From positions 4,929,501 to 4,993,500 of the forward strand of contig JAXDDX010000018.1 in NCBI GenBank assembly GCA_034670405.1: a DNA stretch of 64,000 nt, read 5' to 3'. Under the pieces are notes generated by a model, which saw only the letters and a list, made by a program, of their open reading frames with translations, had not been told where the DNA came from and did not search any database. Positions 1-24,500 of the stretch are shown piece by piece; position 1 is the stretch's first letter, and each line of letters begins with the position of its first letter. Position numbers and translations under genes: made by a program. Source of the stretch: Hoplostethus atlanticus (lineage: Eukaryota > Chordata > Actinopteri > Trachichthyiformes > Trachichthyidae).

Positions 1-110
1 AATGGACCACTCAGCAGTTCAGAAACCACAATACACCATGAATCACAGGTTACAGGACCGGTTGACCTAACTGGCTTCAAACACCCTGAGAAAAAATGCA
101 AGTGAATTAC

Positions 111-2219
111 CTGAGCTCCAACAATACCATTTCCTCCATAGAAGTGTTTAGTGTACATATGCATAGAGCCTCCCTTGCCCTTGGCAATACCTCCTCTTCG
201 GCCTGAAAATAAGAGAGAGAGAAATAGCAAGAGTGAAAGACAAGACACTATAATAATTTAGATGGACTAATCAAAATGGATTGAATGTGTCATTGACGTT
301 GTTTTGTCAGTGTCAACTCACCTGTGAGCTCAGCCATAATTTCCCTCACAGTGCCACCTCTGGTGTAGGTGTAGCCGTGGGCACGGTACGCAGTGATCAG
401 GTGGTCTGATAAGTTAATTCCCGCTTCAATACCAACTGCACATGCTTCCTATCAGGAGAAAACAAATAGCTTGTTTTATTTTGCATTTGTGTGGCTGCTG
501 CATGAAACTTTTGGGCCTAAATATGTAGATTTCCATTTCAAAGGACTGTAAATTCATTACTCAATATTTCAAAAAAACACACCATTGCATCTTTTAACAG
601 GAGACACTTTGGCTGCCTACTGCCCCACCAGAATCATACATGTTATGAGTCCATGAATTAAGCTAATTAATGCATGATTTAGCAAATATTTAAGTCATAA
701 TATAATAACAATATAAGTCAACATAGTTGACTTCATATAACACAAGTGATATTAATATCAAGGCCATATCCTTAAGAAGTCATTAGTTTAAAGAAAAATA
801 GTTTACTCATTAATATGAAAATGTATGTAGTAAATTGCATCCAATCAGATCAATTGTTCTATAGGGGGTACCTGCATACCATGTACCAGGTGGTGGGACA
901 TAAAGTTACTAATCTGTGAGAGACTGTCATGAGATCATTGATAACTTCAAGTGGTATTTCATAGTAGGTTTTATTTTAATAGAGTGTCACCGTTTCAAAT
1001 GGTGGCAAACATAAAACAATCTCATGTTAGAATGAAACTGCTCAAGTACTGTAACTGTATTAAGAGAAAATTCTTGTGCACTCAACCTGGCCATCATACA
1101 AGTGGCAAAAGCCTCTGATGATCTTCTGCTTATAGAGCTGATCAGCCTTCAGCTCCATACGCCTCATGGTCTGCATGGTGCGGTAGTATTGTAGACCCTC
1201 CTCACGAGTCAGAACCACCTGCGTGGACGGGGCCTCCTCGAATTTGTGGATATCACATTTCTATAGGAAGGGAAACACCAATAATAACTCACAATTTGAA
1301 ATGTGCACACATTGGTTTAATAAAAAATGACAGTATTTAAAGCTCACCTTTATTTCAAAGGAGGCCTGGGGAGTGAAGTCAGCATATGTCCGTGCTGACA
1401 CGACCACTGCAGTCCCCTGCAATGGGAGACAAAAAAGCACTAGAAAAAAAGCAACTGCACAGTTCACCAAAAACCACTACTGTTTTGCGAGACATCGAGC
1501 TAGCAGAGGCAGAAAAAAGTACGATAAGACATAGCCAGGAGGAAAGACACTGAAAAAACATATCTCATAAAAACTAATAAGTTAATTGAACTGCAGTCCA
1601 CATCAGCCTACACATTACATAGATATCTACCAGTATATTCACTTGTCACAAGTGACAACTGCACTGACACTAAGGTGATAGGTAACAATAACAATGTATT
1701 GAATTGTCGACTGTCTGTACTGTATCTGGAGAGATAGAGGTGAGACTGAAACCTATCATTACAATTGTCAGTCTTGCATATTATATCACTGGGATAAATT
1801 CTACTAAATTAAATTATAATGAAATTAAAGTATTCTTCATTTTGCTGGGACCCCGAGAAGCTCCGCTGGGGCCACTGCGGAACCCCAGGCCCCAATTTGA
1901 GAACCACTGTGTTAGACTGCAACACGTTTAACCAAAAACTTAAAAGATGGAGTCTTCACTTGCCAAAAGACTGAACCTAACAACTACAGTTCAAATATTT
2001 ATGCCGACTTTAGCTGCGCTAGCAAAGCAGGCTATCATTGGGCCTTACTTAGTCTGGCAAGGTCAGAACGCGATGATAATAATGTTATGGGTGAAAATCT
2101 GACATTTCACAAGGAAAACAGAATGCAATGTTCAGCTATGGACCTCTTCATCTGAAAAATCAAGTACTTACGTTCCTCTGAGCACATGCTCTCAGCACAT
2201 TAGAGATATTGGCCAGCAT
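111..2219 (-). CDS. pdha1: Pyruvate dehydrogenase E1 subunit alpha, 5' part only (five coding exons)
   Basis: Mitochondrial matrix enzyme subunit; with E1 beta it decarboxylates pyruvate using thiamine diphosphate and feeds the PDH complex. Coding exons in transcript order: 2172-2219, 1348-1416, 1087-1260, 322-448, 111-202, all with GT-AG borders and consistent phase (0,0,0,1). Exon 1 encodes a 16-residue start ([16 protein letters not shown]) that fits a mitochondrial presequence. Exon 3 contains [20 protein letters not shown], exon 4 [20 protein letters not shown], and exon 5 [20 protein letters not shown], all hallmark E1-alpha segments. The ThDP motif and the regulatory phosphoserines lie beyond the left edge, so the gene is truncated by the window and not broken. 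It diverges from the map7d2-like gene, with 1.9 kb between start codons. A somatic PDHA1 orthologue is far more likely than a branched-chain E1 alpha. Confidence 0.95.
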
Positions 2220-2279
2220 CTTTAGTACGGTACTCTATCACAGTTCAGCACAACACGGCCCGTCCTTCTTGTCACGGCT

Positions 2280-3100
2280 GTCCTTCCGATCTGCATACTT
2301 TTCTTCTTCTCTGTTCAAAAGGGTGTAGAAAACGTCGACAGCGCTACCAGCTGTGTCGGAGTTTCTTCTTCTTCTTCGTTTTACTGGCGGCGCACAACCA
2401 CCGAAAAAAAGGTGCGTTGCCGCCACCTACTGTGCTGGAGTGGACATGGACATGACCTATTCTTCTCCTTAATCTCTAATTACATACCTCAAATAAAGCA
2501 CCCTGGCACTAGAATATCCCTAATCCCAATTGGTCTGTTTAGAACGCTCTCAAACGACCTCTCGTGCGGTGCTAAATTTGACCCACACACTAATAACATA
2601 TCTTCCACTGTTCCTGGTAGCAAATGCATATCACACAACCCACTTCCATACTTTCCCATGATCTGCAATGTCGAATTCAAGCCCCGCACGCCCAAATCTC
2701 AGCCTAGCCAGCATCACTTCTTCCGTCCTGTTTCTACCTGTAAAATGTTTCGGAGGCTGATTCTTCACCACCCCATGATGCCACCTTCCTGCAGTGCTTC
2801 TATCCCTTCTATCCCCCCTCTCTTGCCCCTTACCAACCCCCAACTTCATGATAATAGTTGTTGCTTCCCCTTTTCCAAAACGAAACTGCAACATCTATTT
2901 CTCCGCTTTCCAAAGCACTTTAGCCATTTTATCAGCAGTCTCATATTACCTAAGACTCCCCTATGTGCTGAAGCCCAACAATAACGTTACCCAGTCATTG
3001 TTATAAAATGAAATTCGTCCTTCCGGTCAGCTTACTTTTCTTCTTCTCTATGTTCAATAGCGGGTCGTAAACATTGATAGTGCCCCTAGCTATATCAGAG
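2280..3100 (-). mobile_element. Decayed non-LTR retrotransposon tail (I-clade-like) with flanking direct repeats
   Basis: Read on the minus strand, 2362-2450 has the layout of a common fish LINE 3' end: an AGTAGGTGGCGG core, a short inverted segment, then a GAA-repeat tail (TTC repeats on plus at 2362-2377). Upstream in the element, the minus-strand reading of 2489-2695 includes GLCDMHLLPGTVEDMLLVC, which resembles the Cys-rich C-terminus of such ORF2 proteins (pattern G-C-C-TVEH-LL-C). The body, 2362-3016, lies between imperfect direct repeats at 2280-2361 and 3017-3100 (both contain TTTTCTTCTTCTCT). An open plus-strand frame at 2412-2984 is the antisense of this element. The class assignment is by eye and tentative. 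Confidence 0.5.
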
Positions 3101-4112
3101 ATTACAATATGTATCACTTCATGTCCCCCTATTTTGAGCTAGTTTTTCTTATTTATTTATTTATTCATCATATGGAACTCAATTGAAAAGCATTGTCACT
3201 ACTTTAGTTGCCACTTCTTGCGAGGAGCCGTTACACTACTCGTTACTTTTTCGTTACACCCCCAAATTGGCAGGTTGGAATCGGTTGGCTTGTCTTGATT
3301 TTAACAAAAATTGGATTACTAGGTTACCTCCTCTCCTGTGAATGATTTTGCTAACCAAATAGCGTTGATGATCCTTTCAATAACATGTTCAATAACATGA
3401 TATTTCCTCTAGGAAAAAGTAAGTATTTATCATGGGAGCAAGCCTGTATTCTTTTTTAAATTTCATTTATTTGTTTATTTTACTAGACTGAAGGCATAAG
3501 TGGAATAGAAAATTAATGGTGATGGTGGTGGGGTTTAGTTTTTGGATAATTCAGCTTCACTCCGATATTTAGAGGGGATAATACAAAGTAACGACCTTTT
3601 CAGTGTAACTGTAATATCATTATTGAAATTACAGTAATTGGTGGCGCTACTCGTTACGGGGAAAGTAACGCATTAATGTAGGTCTCTGGTCAGGATAGAT
3701 TTGGTTTAGATGCGGTTGAGGACAACATTATAATCTCCTCCATCCACCAATAATTTATTGATATTCATCACTCGGGGCGGGCCTACAAGGCCATGTGTGG
3801 CGTGGTCGGTGAGTAAATCCGTATATGTGCGCATCATCTCCGTTCAGCCCCACTCCCACCATCCCGGAGCAGACTCATCTCTCTCATCCATCCATCCATC
3901 CATCCATCCACCCTGTCGTAAAATACTCTTCACCATCTAGCGTTCATAATGACCTTCAAATTATCCGTCTGGTTGAATGGTCCGTTGTGTTGAAGCGGGG
4001 GATGCGCATATTGCTGTGCAAGTGGAAAACGGATACCTGTGCGATAACGGGTAGCTGGGTCGGTATTGGGTGACAGTACTCCCATACATTTGGGTGGAAT
4101 CAGACAACGACC
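3101..4112. other. Divergent intergenic region upstream of map7d2, with (CCAT)n
   Basis: No gene is seen. It holds a CCAT microsatellite at 3885-3912. It also has several copies of a CGTTAC/GTAACG word around 3219-3262 and 3587-3672, in opposite orientations, suggesting remains of a small inverted-repeat element. The start codon of map7d2 follows at 4113. Confidence 0.5.
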
Positions 4113-16825
<12,713 letters not shown>

Positions 16826-17369
16826 TCCACTAACCTCTCTGTCGCTCACCCTCTCTCCCTCTGTTTTTTTTTCTTTCTGCCCCAACCCCCTCTCTCTCTC
16901 ACACACATACACACACATACAGTATGTTTAGATACACAGTTCTCTGTCTCTGGATAGATCAGTGGTTCTCAGCCTTGAGTTTGATGCAAGAAAGCCTTTT
17001 TGTGTGTGTGTGTATATATACACATACACACATGTACACACATTACATGGTGTCACAGTTCACTATTCTGAACATGTGCGCCCATGTCATTGTATTAACC
17101 TTGAGAACTGCTCTAGACAGCCTGGTGATCTCTTTTAACAGAGGCTTAGCTGAGTTTGTCTTGGCGTCCCGTACAGACTCTGATCTGAGGTGGGAGAGAA
17201 ACCACTGACTACAGATTTGACTCTTTCAAAAACACTAAATCGTGAATAGCATTGTAATTGAAACACCTCCATGAACCATTGAAATTGCGTGTCAAAGATA
17301 TTGTTCAATTTACAATTCTTGTTATGATGGTACTAGTGTGACAAGTGTGTAATATCGGGTAGAAAGAGA

Positions 17370-17411
<42 letters not shown>

Positions 17412-19834
17412 TGAGCGCACACTTGAGAGTGGGGAGAGAAGGCGTGGCTTGTAACAGAGAGTAATATAGTGATAACAAAATAACCCAAATATCAGGGTTT
17501 TGAATCTTAGAGAACTTTAGAAAACACACTACTGCTAAGTTACAGTAGCTTGATAAGAATTCCCCTGGACTGCTCCCTTAATAGATCCCCACCTCCGATC
17601 CCTGGGTGGAATAAAGCCTGCTCTTACTATTCAGGACTGCATTTGTGTACCTCTGCATTTCCACGTTCCCACTTAAGCCTTTAAATTAAAGTCAGAGTGT
17701 CGTGGGTCAAGGCATGACTATTTCATCTTCAAGATAACCTTCTTTTTGTTATTTGCTATTTCCCAGATAATGTTATTTCCAGTGTTCATGCAAGAGACTA
17801 CTTCCTGTTTTATACAAATACAGCAGGGAGGATTTAGAGAGTGTCCATGGTTGGTGGATTAGTGCAGTCTCTTCTTGTGATGGAAAGTCTGGTCATGGAT
17901 TGTTAACATTTTTCATGTCTTGCCATTGAGATTTTAACTGGGACTTTGTTAGTGTTACAGTAGATGGGTCATCTTGAATGTTATCATAAAAAAATCATGT
18001 CATCAACACAAATGGCAGTGTTAATATATATGTTATTACATGTGGGTTGCAGCGTGAATCTCCCACTTGGACCCTATTGTTAGATTACTTTTCTTCTTTC
18101 ATTCATAAGAGCTCTAATCCAATGAAAAGAGGCCTATTTTCCAGTGAAACCCACTGGGCTGTAATAGATTAGGTCCAGTACATTTTATACATACTTTATC
18201 CTACAGCTCCTTTGCACTGCTCTTCAAACAATTCACATACTGCTGAGCTAGCTTTATGTCAGAAGGTAATACAAGTTTTTCTGTCATAAAACTTATAGGT
18301 GTGCCCTACTTAGTACAGGGTCTCAAAGGCACAAGGCTGAAGGGTGTATTAATGCTGTTGGACATTGGTATTTATAGACATGGATCATTATCCAAAATGC
18401 ACATCTTGCAAGATACTACTCCCCCCACCCCCCCCACCCCCAAAGGTTGCAGTGCACAGACAGGGTTGTTTGCTTAACAATCAATGTAAGGGCACATTCC
18501 CAGTAAGGTCTTCCCTAGCTGTAGCATTACAAGGTTTGGTGTTACAATTTTTGTCCTTCAGCCCTGGCCATCTTGTTGTAAAGGAAAGTGACTCTGTGCC
18601 CCAGTATGGAGTATGTTCATTAGGTTCTGTAACTTCTTGAGCATAGTTCCTTAAATGATTGTTGAAAATTTCCATTTTCTGTATGTCTTAATGTCATTTT
18701 AGTATGTCTTGTGGGGGATTGTTCTGTTACTAGATTTTTGTACTGACCATTCTACAGTTTTTTTGGCTGTGGACACTCAAGCTTGTTGTATATCCATCCT
18801 GCTAGGCCATTGGGATTGTAGCATGTGTGCCATAATACTTGAACCCTGGTTTAAAATGCATCAAGTACCTGCACCATCCTGTAAACGAGGATGCCTACAA
18901 CCACTGCACATGTCACATTTCATGTTACACACAAAGTGATCAAACATTTCTGCAGACAGCACATAACTTAGTAAGACGGAGGTTTTTTGAGTTGTCTTAA
19001 ATAAATTAGCCATATAGTAACCTACAGTATTTTAAACTTTGGTGTATACTTTGCATTCAAAAAATGCAGTTCCATATTTACTAATATGATGCTTTTCATG
19101 AATGCAAAAAGTACTGAATTTAAGGAAAAGATTAAATGGGTATATATATGACCAGGTTTAAAGAAAAATAATATTCAAGGTAGTTCCCATATCTCAAAAA
19201 CAGCTTATCACAGTCAACTTAAATCTGTAAGTTATGTAACTACTGTAGACATTGTGCATGGTTAGCATGGTCATAACATAATTATCTGTATCAATAAAAA
19301 GTAAAACTGCTAATTCTGTCTTGTGTTTGTGTTTAACAACTAATTCAACTGGGAAAAATAGTATTTGAATACATACAAACAAAAAATACATACAAAAAAT
19401 ACACAAGAAGCGTGATGAAGAAAGAGGCTGGGCACAAACTGCAAAAATAAGTAATACAATCTCATATGTTGAAGCCCTACAAGGAATGAAATGTCACAAA
19501 TAGAGAAGGACTGGCAGGTCCAAGGATTTCAGGTAAGGCAGTAAGTGTTATGATGTATAGAATGTGAACAAGAGGAGGTGAGTGGCTTTTATTGCAGGCA
19601 TAATAAACAGTACTGCTGATGTAGTCAACAACTAGTGTGATAGTGATAGTAGAAGGTCATCTAGGTTTAGGTGGACCGATGTGAAGAGGTGCCCTCACTG
19701 TTCAGATATATTATGTTTATGTTGATTTTGATTATGGTAGTACTTGGCAGATGGCCATCATTGATAAGATGAAGGTAGATTTGGTATGATTTCATGAAAG
19801 TAATAGCGTTGTACAGTACATAGCTGTAGTCCAC
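16826..19834. other. Intergenic region and map7d2 3' UTR
   Basis: It holds CT-rich and CA/TA-rich simple sequence at 16843-17045, a (TG)n microsatellite at 17371-17407, and an AATAAA at 17610 that could end the map7d2 transcript. A C-rich run occurs at 18420-18440. No exon or mobile element with defined ends was recognised over the rest. Confidence 0.5.
17371..17407. repeat. (TG)n microsatellite
   Basis: Uninterrupted TG dinucleotides downstream of map7d2. Confidence 0.95.
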
Positions 19835-19905
19835 ACTCCGTAGCAGTAGGTGGCGCTTAACTTTGGATTCCAAGTGTTGTGTGAAGAAACGCGACGAGGA
19901 AGAAC
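19835..19905 (+). repeat. LINE-tail-like repeat at the bclaf3 promoter
   Basis: The stretch has CACTCCGTAGCAGTAGGTGG, then a CTTAACTTTGGATTCCAA segment and a GA-rich end (GAAGAAACGCGACGAGGAAG). The same arrangement, with an AGTAGGTGGCG core and a GAA tail, is seen on the minus strand at 2362-2450. I infer a short 3' end of a related retroelement. It lies just before, or partly within, the presumed first exon of bclaf3. Confidence 0.45.
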
Positions 19906-19957
19906 AGTTGCGTTCTAAGTGTCACAGGTAACGTTAGCGTTTAAAGGACGATCTTTG
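19880..19957 (+). other. bclaf3: Presumed non-coding first exon of the bclaf3-like gene
   Basis: A strong donor, TTTG|GTAAGT, at 19957/19958 and a weaker one, CACAG|GTAACG, at 19927/19928 follow a GC-richer stretch. The first coding exon (acceptor at 21497, start codon at 21519) needs an upstream 5' UTR exon. The start of this exon is a guess; only the donors are seen. Confidence 0.35.
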
Positions 19958-21518
19958 GTAAGTATTGATTCACATTCATTGCTAGTTAACGTTTTGTGTT
20001 TTAATTTGTATAATTTAACGTAAAATCCCACGAATGGCTTGCGATTCAACTGTCCTTTTTCTATGAGCGGCATAGCATTTACGTTACAAACAAAATACCC
20101 AAGCTAGCTAACTAGCATTAGCAACTCGGAAAGCTAACGCTAATGGACCTTCGCCTCCTTCACATACATTTAGCTGTTAGCTAAACCGACGACCTTATCT
20201 AGTGTTGTCTTTAGCTACCTTGATCTATTATGTTCACTAATCTGGTAATGGGTTAGCTTTACACACGTAGAAAACCAGATGATATTGGCAGCGGCTACCT
20301 AACTACGTTTAAAATCTTTTTTTTAAATTTAATCACCAATACCAGAAATGGTAAGACATGAACTGTCGACGCAGTATCGTTAACTGCTAACTAACCTAAC
20401 GCCAGGCTATTTATAGGCTAACGTTATCTATATTGGTGCCCAACCCAAGGCAAGTTATTTGTTAAATAATTCTTAGCTATAGTGTTTTTTATATGTGACC
20501 AAGCCTTCGAAAACGTCCGATAGAAAACCTAAGTTATATATTAAACTGTGGATCGGTAGTGCTTGTGCACGACGGCAAGTCCGTTTGGTCGTTGTTTAAT
20601 CTAAATTGAATTGTAGTTATGCAGGTAATTAAACGGCAATTATATGCACCGTCAAAATGAGCAGTGGAGATGAAATATATTTTCAAAGGACAGCTACATC
20701 GGTTGGGCTGTGGTGTTGTTTTTGCACACCATTTTAGGCCCACCCCTTCTGACCCTACGCCTCCAGACAGCGTTTGTTATTGAAATGTATTGAAGCAGAT
20801 TTCACCGTAAAGTGAAACTGAAACGCTGATGGGGACGTAAACATGTTATGCTAAAATGATCTCTACAAAGCATGGTTACATTTGTAACAGCCATGTTCCA
20901 TGGCTGATTTGTAATTCTGCCTGTTGGTAAATGAAATGCGTCACTTATCCCTACTGGTAGAGGGACAGCACTCCCCTTTCTGCCCCCGGGAGTGTGTTGC
21001 TACATCATTGAGCGTCCAAAGTCTGGCCTAAACCACTTCTAAGACTTTAATCAGTGTTTTTGAGATAACGTTATTTTTTTCCTAAACGTTATTATCTGAA
21101 CTTCCTGGTTTAAACATTTACAATGTATTTACTAAACAGTTAAACGTATTAAATCGTGATGGGATATGTAGGCCTAGGTCTAGTATATAATCATGCTAAT
21201 GTTGACAAATGATCACAGTGAGATGGGATTAAGATTGGTCACTAAGATTCCTGCGTTTTCCCCAGCCCATTTTCACATCTTGATCAATTTTATCTGATTT
21301 ACTCAGATGTGTTAACATATTTTACATTTGTATGGCAGCCTATATCATTCTGTTCTTTATAGTATTCAATTTTAAAAGCTACATCCCTATGATAGCTTTT
21401 TATTAAGGTATTGCTAGCCATGGCTAGTGCAGCCACAGCTGCATTCTATCTACTTTTGGGTATCATAAACTTCAGACACTTTCTGTTTTGTTCATAGATT
21501 ACTCAGTTGCTGCCAAAG

Positions 21519-24500
21519 ATGGTCCGACCTCATTTTGGACCTCCACGCTTCAAGCCCAGGTAATGTAGATATTAAGTGAAGCTGAAACCTGGTGGTTTGG
21601 AGGTATGTTTTATCTTACTACACTGTGTTTAAGATCAGGGGGTGCCAATCCAACTTCTCAACTTCAGCCTCACATTTCTCAGGACCTACTGGTCCCACAA
21701 TCGTGAATCAAATATATTTATTATCACAAGAGGTTGCTTTATCAGACTGAGCTATTAAAACTGTATCAGGAATGATATTTATTTCTTATATTGTGGTGTT
21801 TGTCAAAAAAAGGGTACTTTTTCACTCTCTGCTGTAACAAAGTGCTCGCAACTTTTTTGTTTGAATCTCCCTGACATGGATGCAAACACACTGACCAGAC
21901 ATATTTTGTGATTTCCTGATAGATAAGAATGTATGTGATCTTTCCATATCAAATTTGATACCCTGGTGTGTATATTCTGCATTTTCCAGGACTTTATAAT
22001 TATGGTGTCAGATTCTCCAAGATACCACAAAACCAGCCCCCCTTCAGTATCAACCATTACCCTGGCAACCAGACATAAGATTATCCCTTAGGAAGTTTAA
22101 TAATCTGAAAGCACTCACTCTAAACTACTCCTGGCTGCAGTTTGATTGACATTGATGCCATATTTCATGTTCAAGTGATCCCTCCAACACTGATGCAAAG
22201 TTGAATAGGCAGTCGGCATGGCAAGGTCAATTTGATGCTCTTAGTTTGAACATCATTTGAGCTGTCTAATAGTAAGTTTTAGAAAGAACTTTTGATATAT
22301 TCTGAAAGCACTTTTTGCATAGATTATATACTGAAAATTTGGTTGTGATACAATTCTAATTTAAAAAATTACACAAGATTTTTTGGTGCGACCAAAAGTT
22401 GAATCTGCTGACCTTCCTGCCTTGATCCGACTGGGCAGCCATACACAGCTATGAATGAAAATTTATTTTAGCTGTCTAATATTATGTTTTGGACAAAACT
22501 TGATATATTCTGAAAACACTTAATATTATATGATTTATACAGTGAGATTTTAGCTATACCACAGTATTTTTTTAATTAAAATTATCTTTGGTGTGACCAA
22601 GAATTTTATTTAAACTTTTTTTCTTGTTGAATGTTTTGATATACAATGTGTATTGAGGTGAGTGATGACTACTGAGAAATGTGAGTGAAAAGTTGAGAGG
22701 TTTAGGCCTGCTGCAGCCAGCAGCATGCCTGAAGCAACCAGCAGCATGCTGGCTGATGTTACACTGATGGCACCCCCTAATCTTAAATACAGTGACTACT
22801 GATGGTGACATTAAAGGAGAATTCCGGGATTTTTAAACCTGGCCTCTATATCCACAATTTTCATTATACCACAAAATAGGTCCAAAAAGTTTTGGAATTG
22901 CTCCGGTAGATCAGCTCAGTCGGCAGTCGCGAAACCGGCTCAATGGCTGCAACGTAATCTGTAGGGGCATAGGCGCGCGGGTCAAAGTACGTCCACTAAA
23001 AGTGCTTGATTTTGCCACTGACAGGCTCAGATTGTTACTCGTGTGTCTGACAACATTACTGAAAGGATCGCTACAGAAATGGACCTTTTTTTAACCAGAA
23101 AACTAAAGTCTAGCTCAAGGAGAAGTCCCGCTCTGAAATGGACGGTGGACAAAGGTAGTCTATAGCGAGAGGGTTCACTTGTTGCAGGAAGAGGACGGTA
23201 GAAACCTGACAAAGGTATTCTATGAAAGCTGCGCAAAGTCTTCCTCAACATTTTGTTGGCACAGTTCGGAAATGTGCAAAAACGAACCGTTGTTGTTTTT
23301 TATCTTTGGGAAAAACTAATACTCTAAACTACGCTTTCTATACTCCTGACACACGTCTCCAACGCTGATTTACGTTTCCACCATCCTCTTCCTGCAACAA
23401 GTCAACCCTCTTGCTTTCATAGACCACCTTTGTCACATTTCCATGTCCTCGTCCTCTTCCTGCAACAATTCTCGCAAGATTTTAGAGTTGAGAGTTCAGA
23501 GTTGTTGGAAATGTGACAAAGGTGGTCTATGAAAGCAAGAGGGTTGACTTGTTGCAGGAAGAGGATGGTGGAAATGTAAATCAGCGTTGGAGACGTGTGT
23601 TGGAGTATAGAAAGCGTAGTTTAGAGTTTGTTTTTCCCAAAGATAAAAAACAACAACAATGGTTCGTTTTTGCGCATTTCCGAACTGTGCCAACAAAATG
23701 TTGAGGAAGATGTTGTGCAGCTTTCATAGAATACCTTTGTCAGGTTTCTACCGTCCTCTTCCTGCAACAAGTGAACCCTCTCGCTATAGACTACCTTTGT
23801 CCACCGTCCATTTCAGAGCGGGACTTCTCCTTGAGCTAGACTTTAGTTTTCTGGTTAAAAAAAGGTCCATTTCTGTAGCGATCCTTTCAGTAATGTTGTC
23901 AGACACACGAATAACAATCTGAGCCTGTCAGTGGCAAAATCAAGCACTTTTAGTGGACGTACTTTGACCGCGCACCTATGCCCCTACAGATTACGTTGCA
24001 GCCATTGAGCCGGTTTCGCGACTGCCGACTGAGCCGATCTACCGCAGCAATTCCAAAACGTTTTGGACCTATTTTGCGGTATAATAGGCGATTTTGTGGA
24101 TATAGAGGCCAGGTTTAAAAATCCTGGAATTTTCCTTTTAAAAAAGCTAATTGAAGCTGGGTGTTTTTTTTTGTTGTGAAATGATGAATGTATTGATCAG
24201 AGTTTTAAATTGGTCTCTAATATGCCTACAATTTCTTGTATTCTTGTATCCTTTCAGACCCTACACAGATGGTCGTAGTGTTGTGCCATGTGAAGAGCAC
24301 TACACCCCCAACTCCAGAAGTAGGAGAGATGTCCAGGACTACCAAGGAAAGGCACCTTTCAGCTGGAGAGAATCCAGAGGTAGAGGACGGCCCCCCTTTG
24401 TCAAAAGAGCCCCACTGATGGGAGAAAGAAGGGAGCCACCATTCAATCACTGGAGGTCCCAGAACCAGGATTCCTTTCAAGCATACCCTCCCCAAATGGA

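Noticed and set aside
2412..2984. Plus-strand open frame of 190 codons
   Set aside because: It is antisense to a decayed LINE tail, has no family features and is rich in Pro/Ser/His as expected for a shadow frame.
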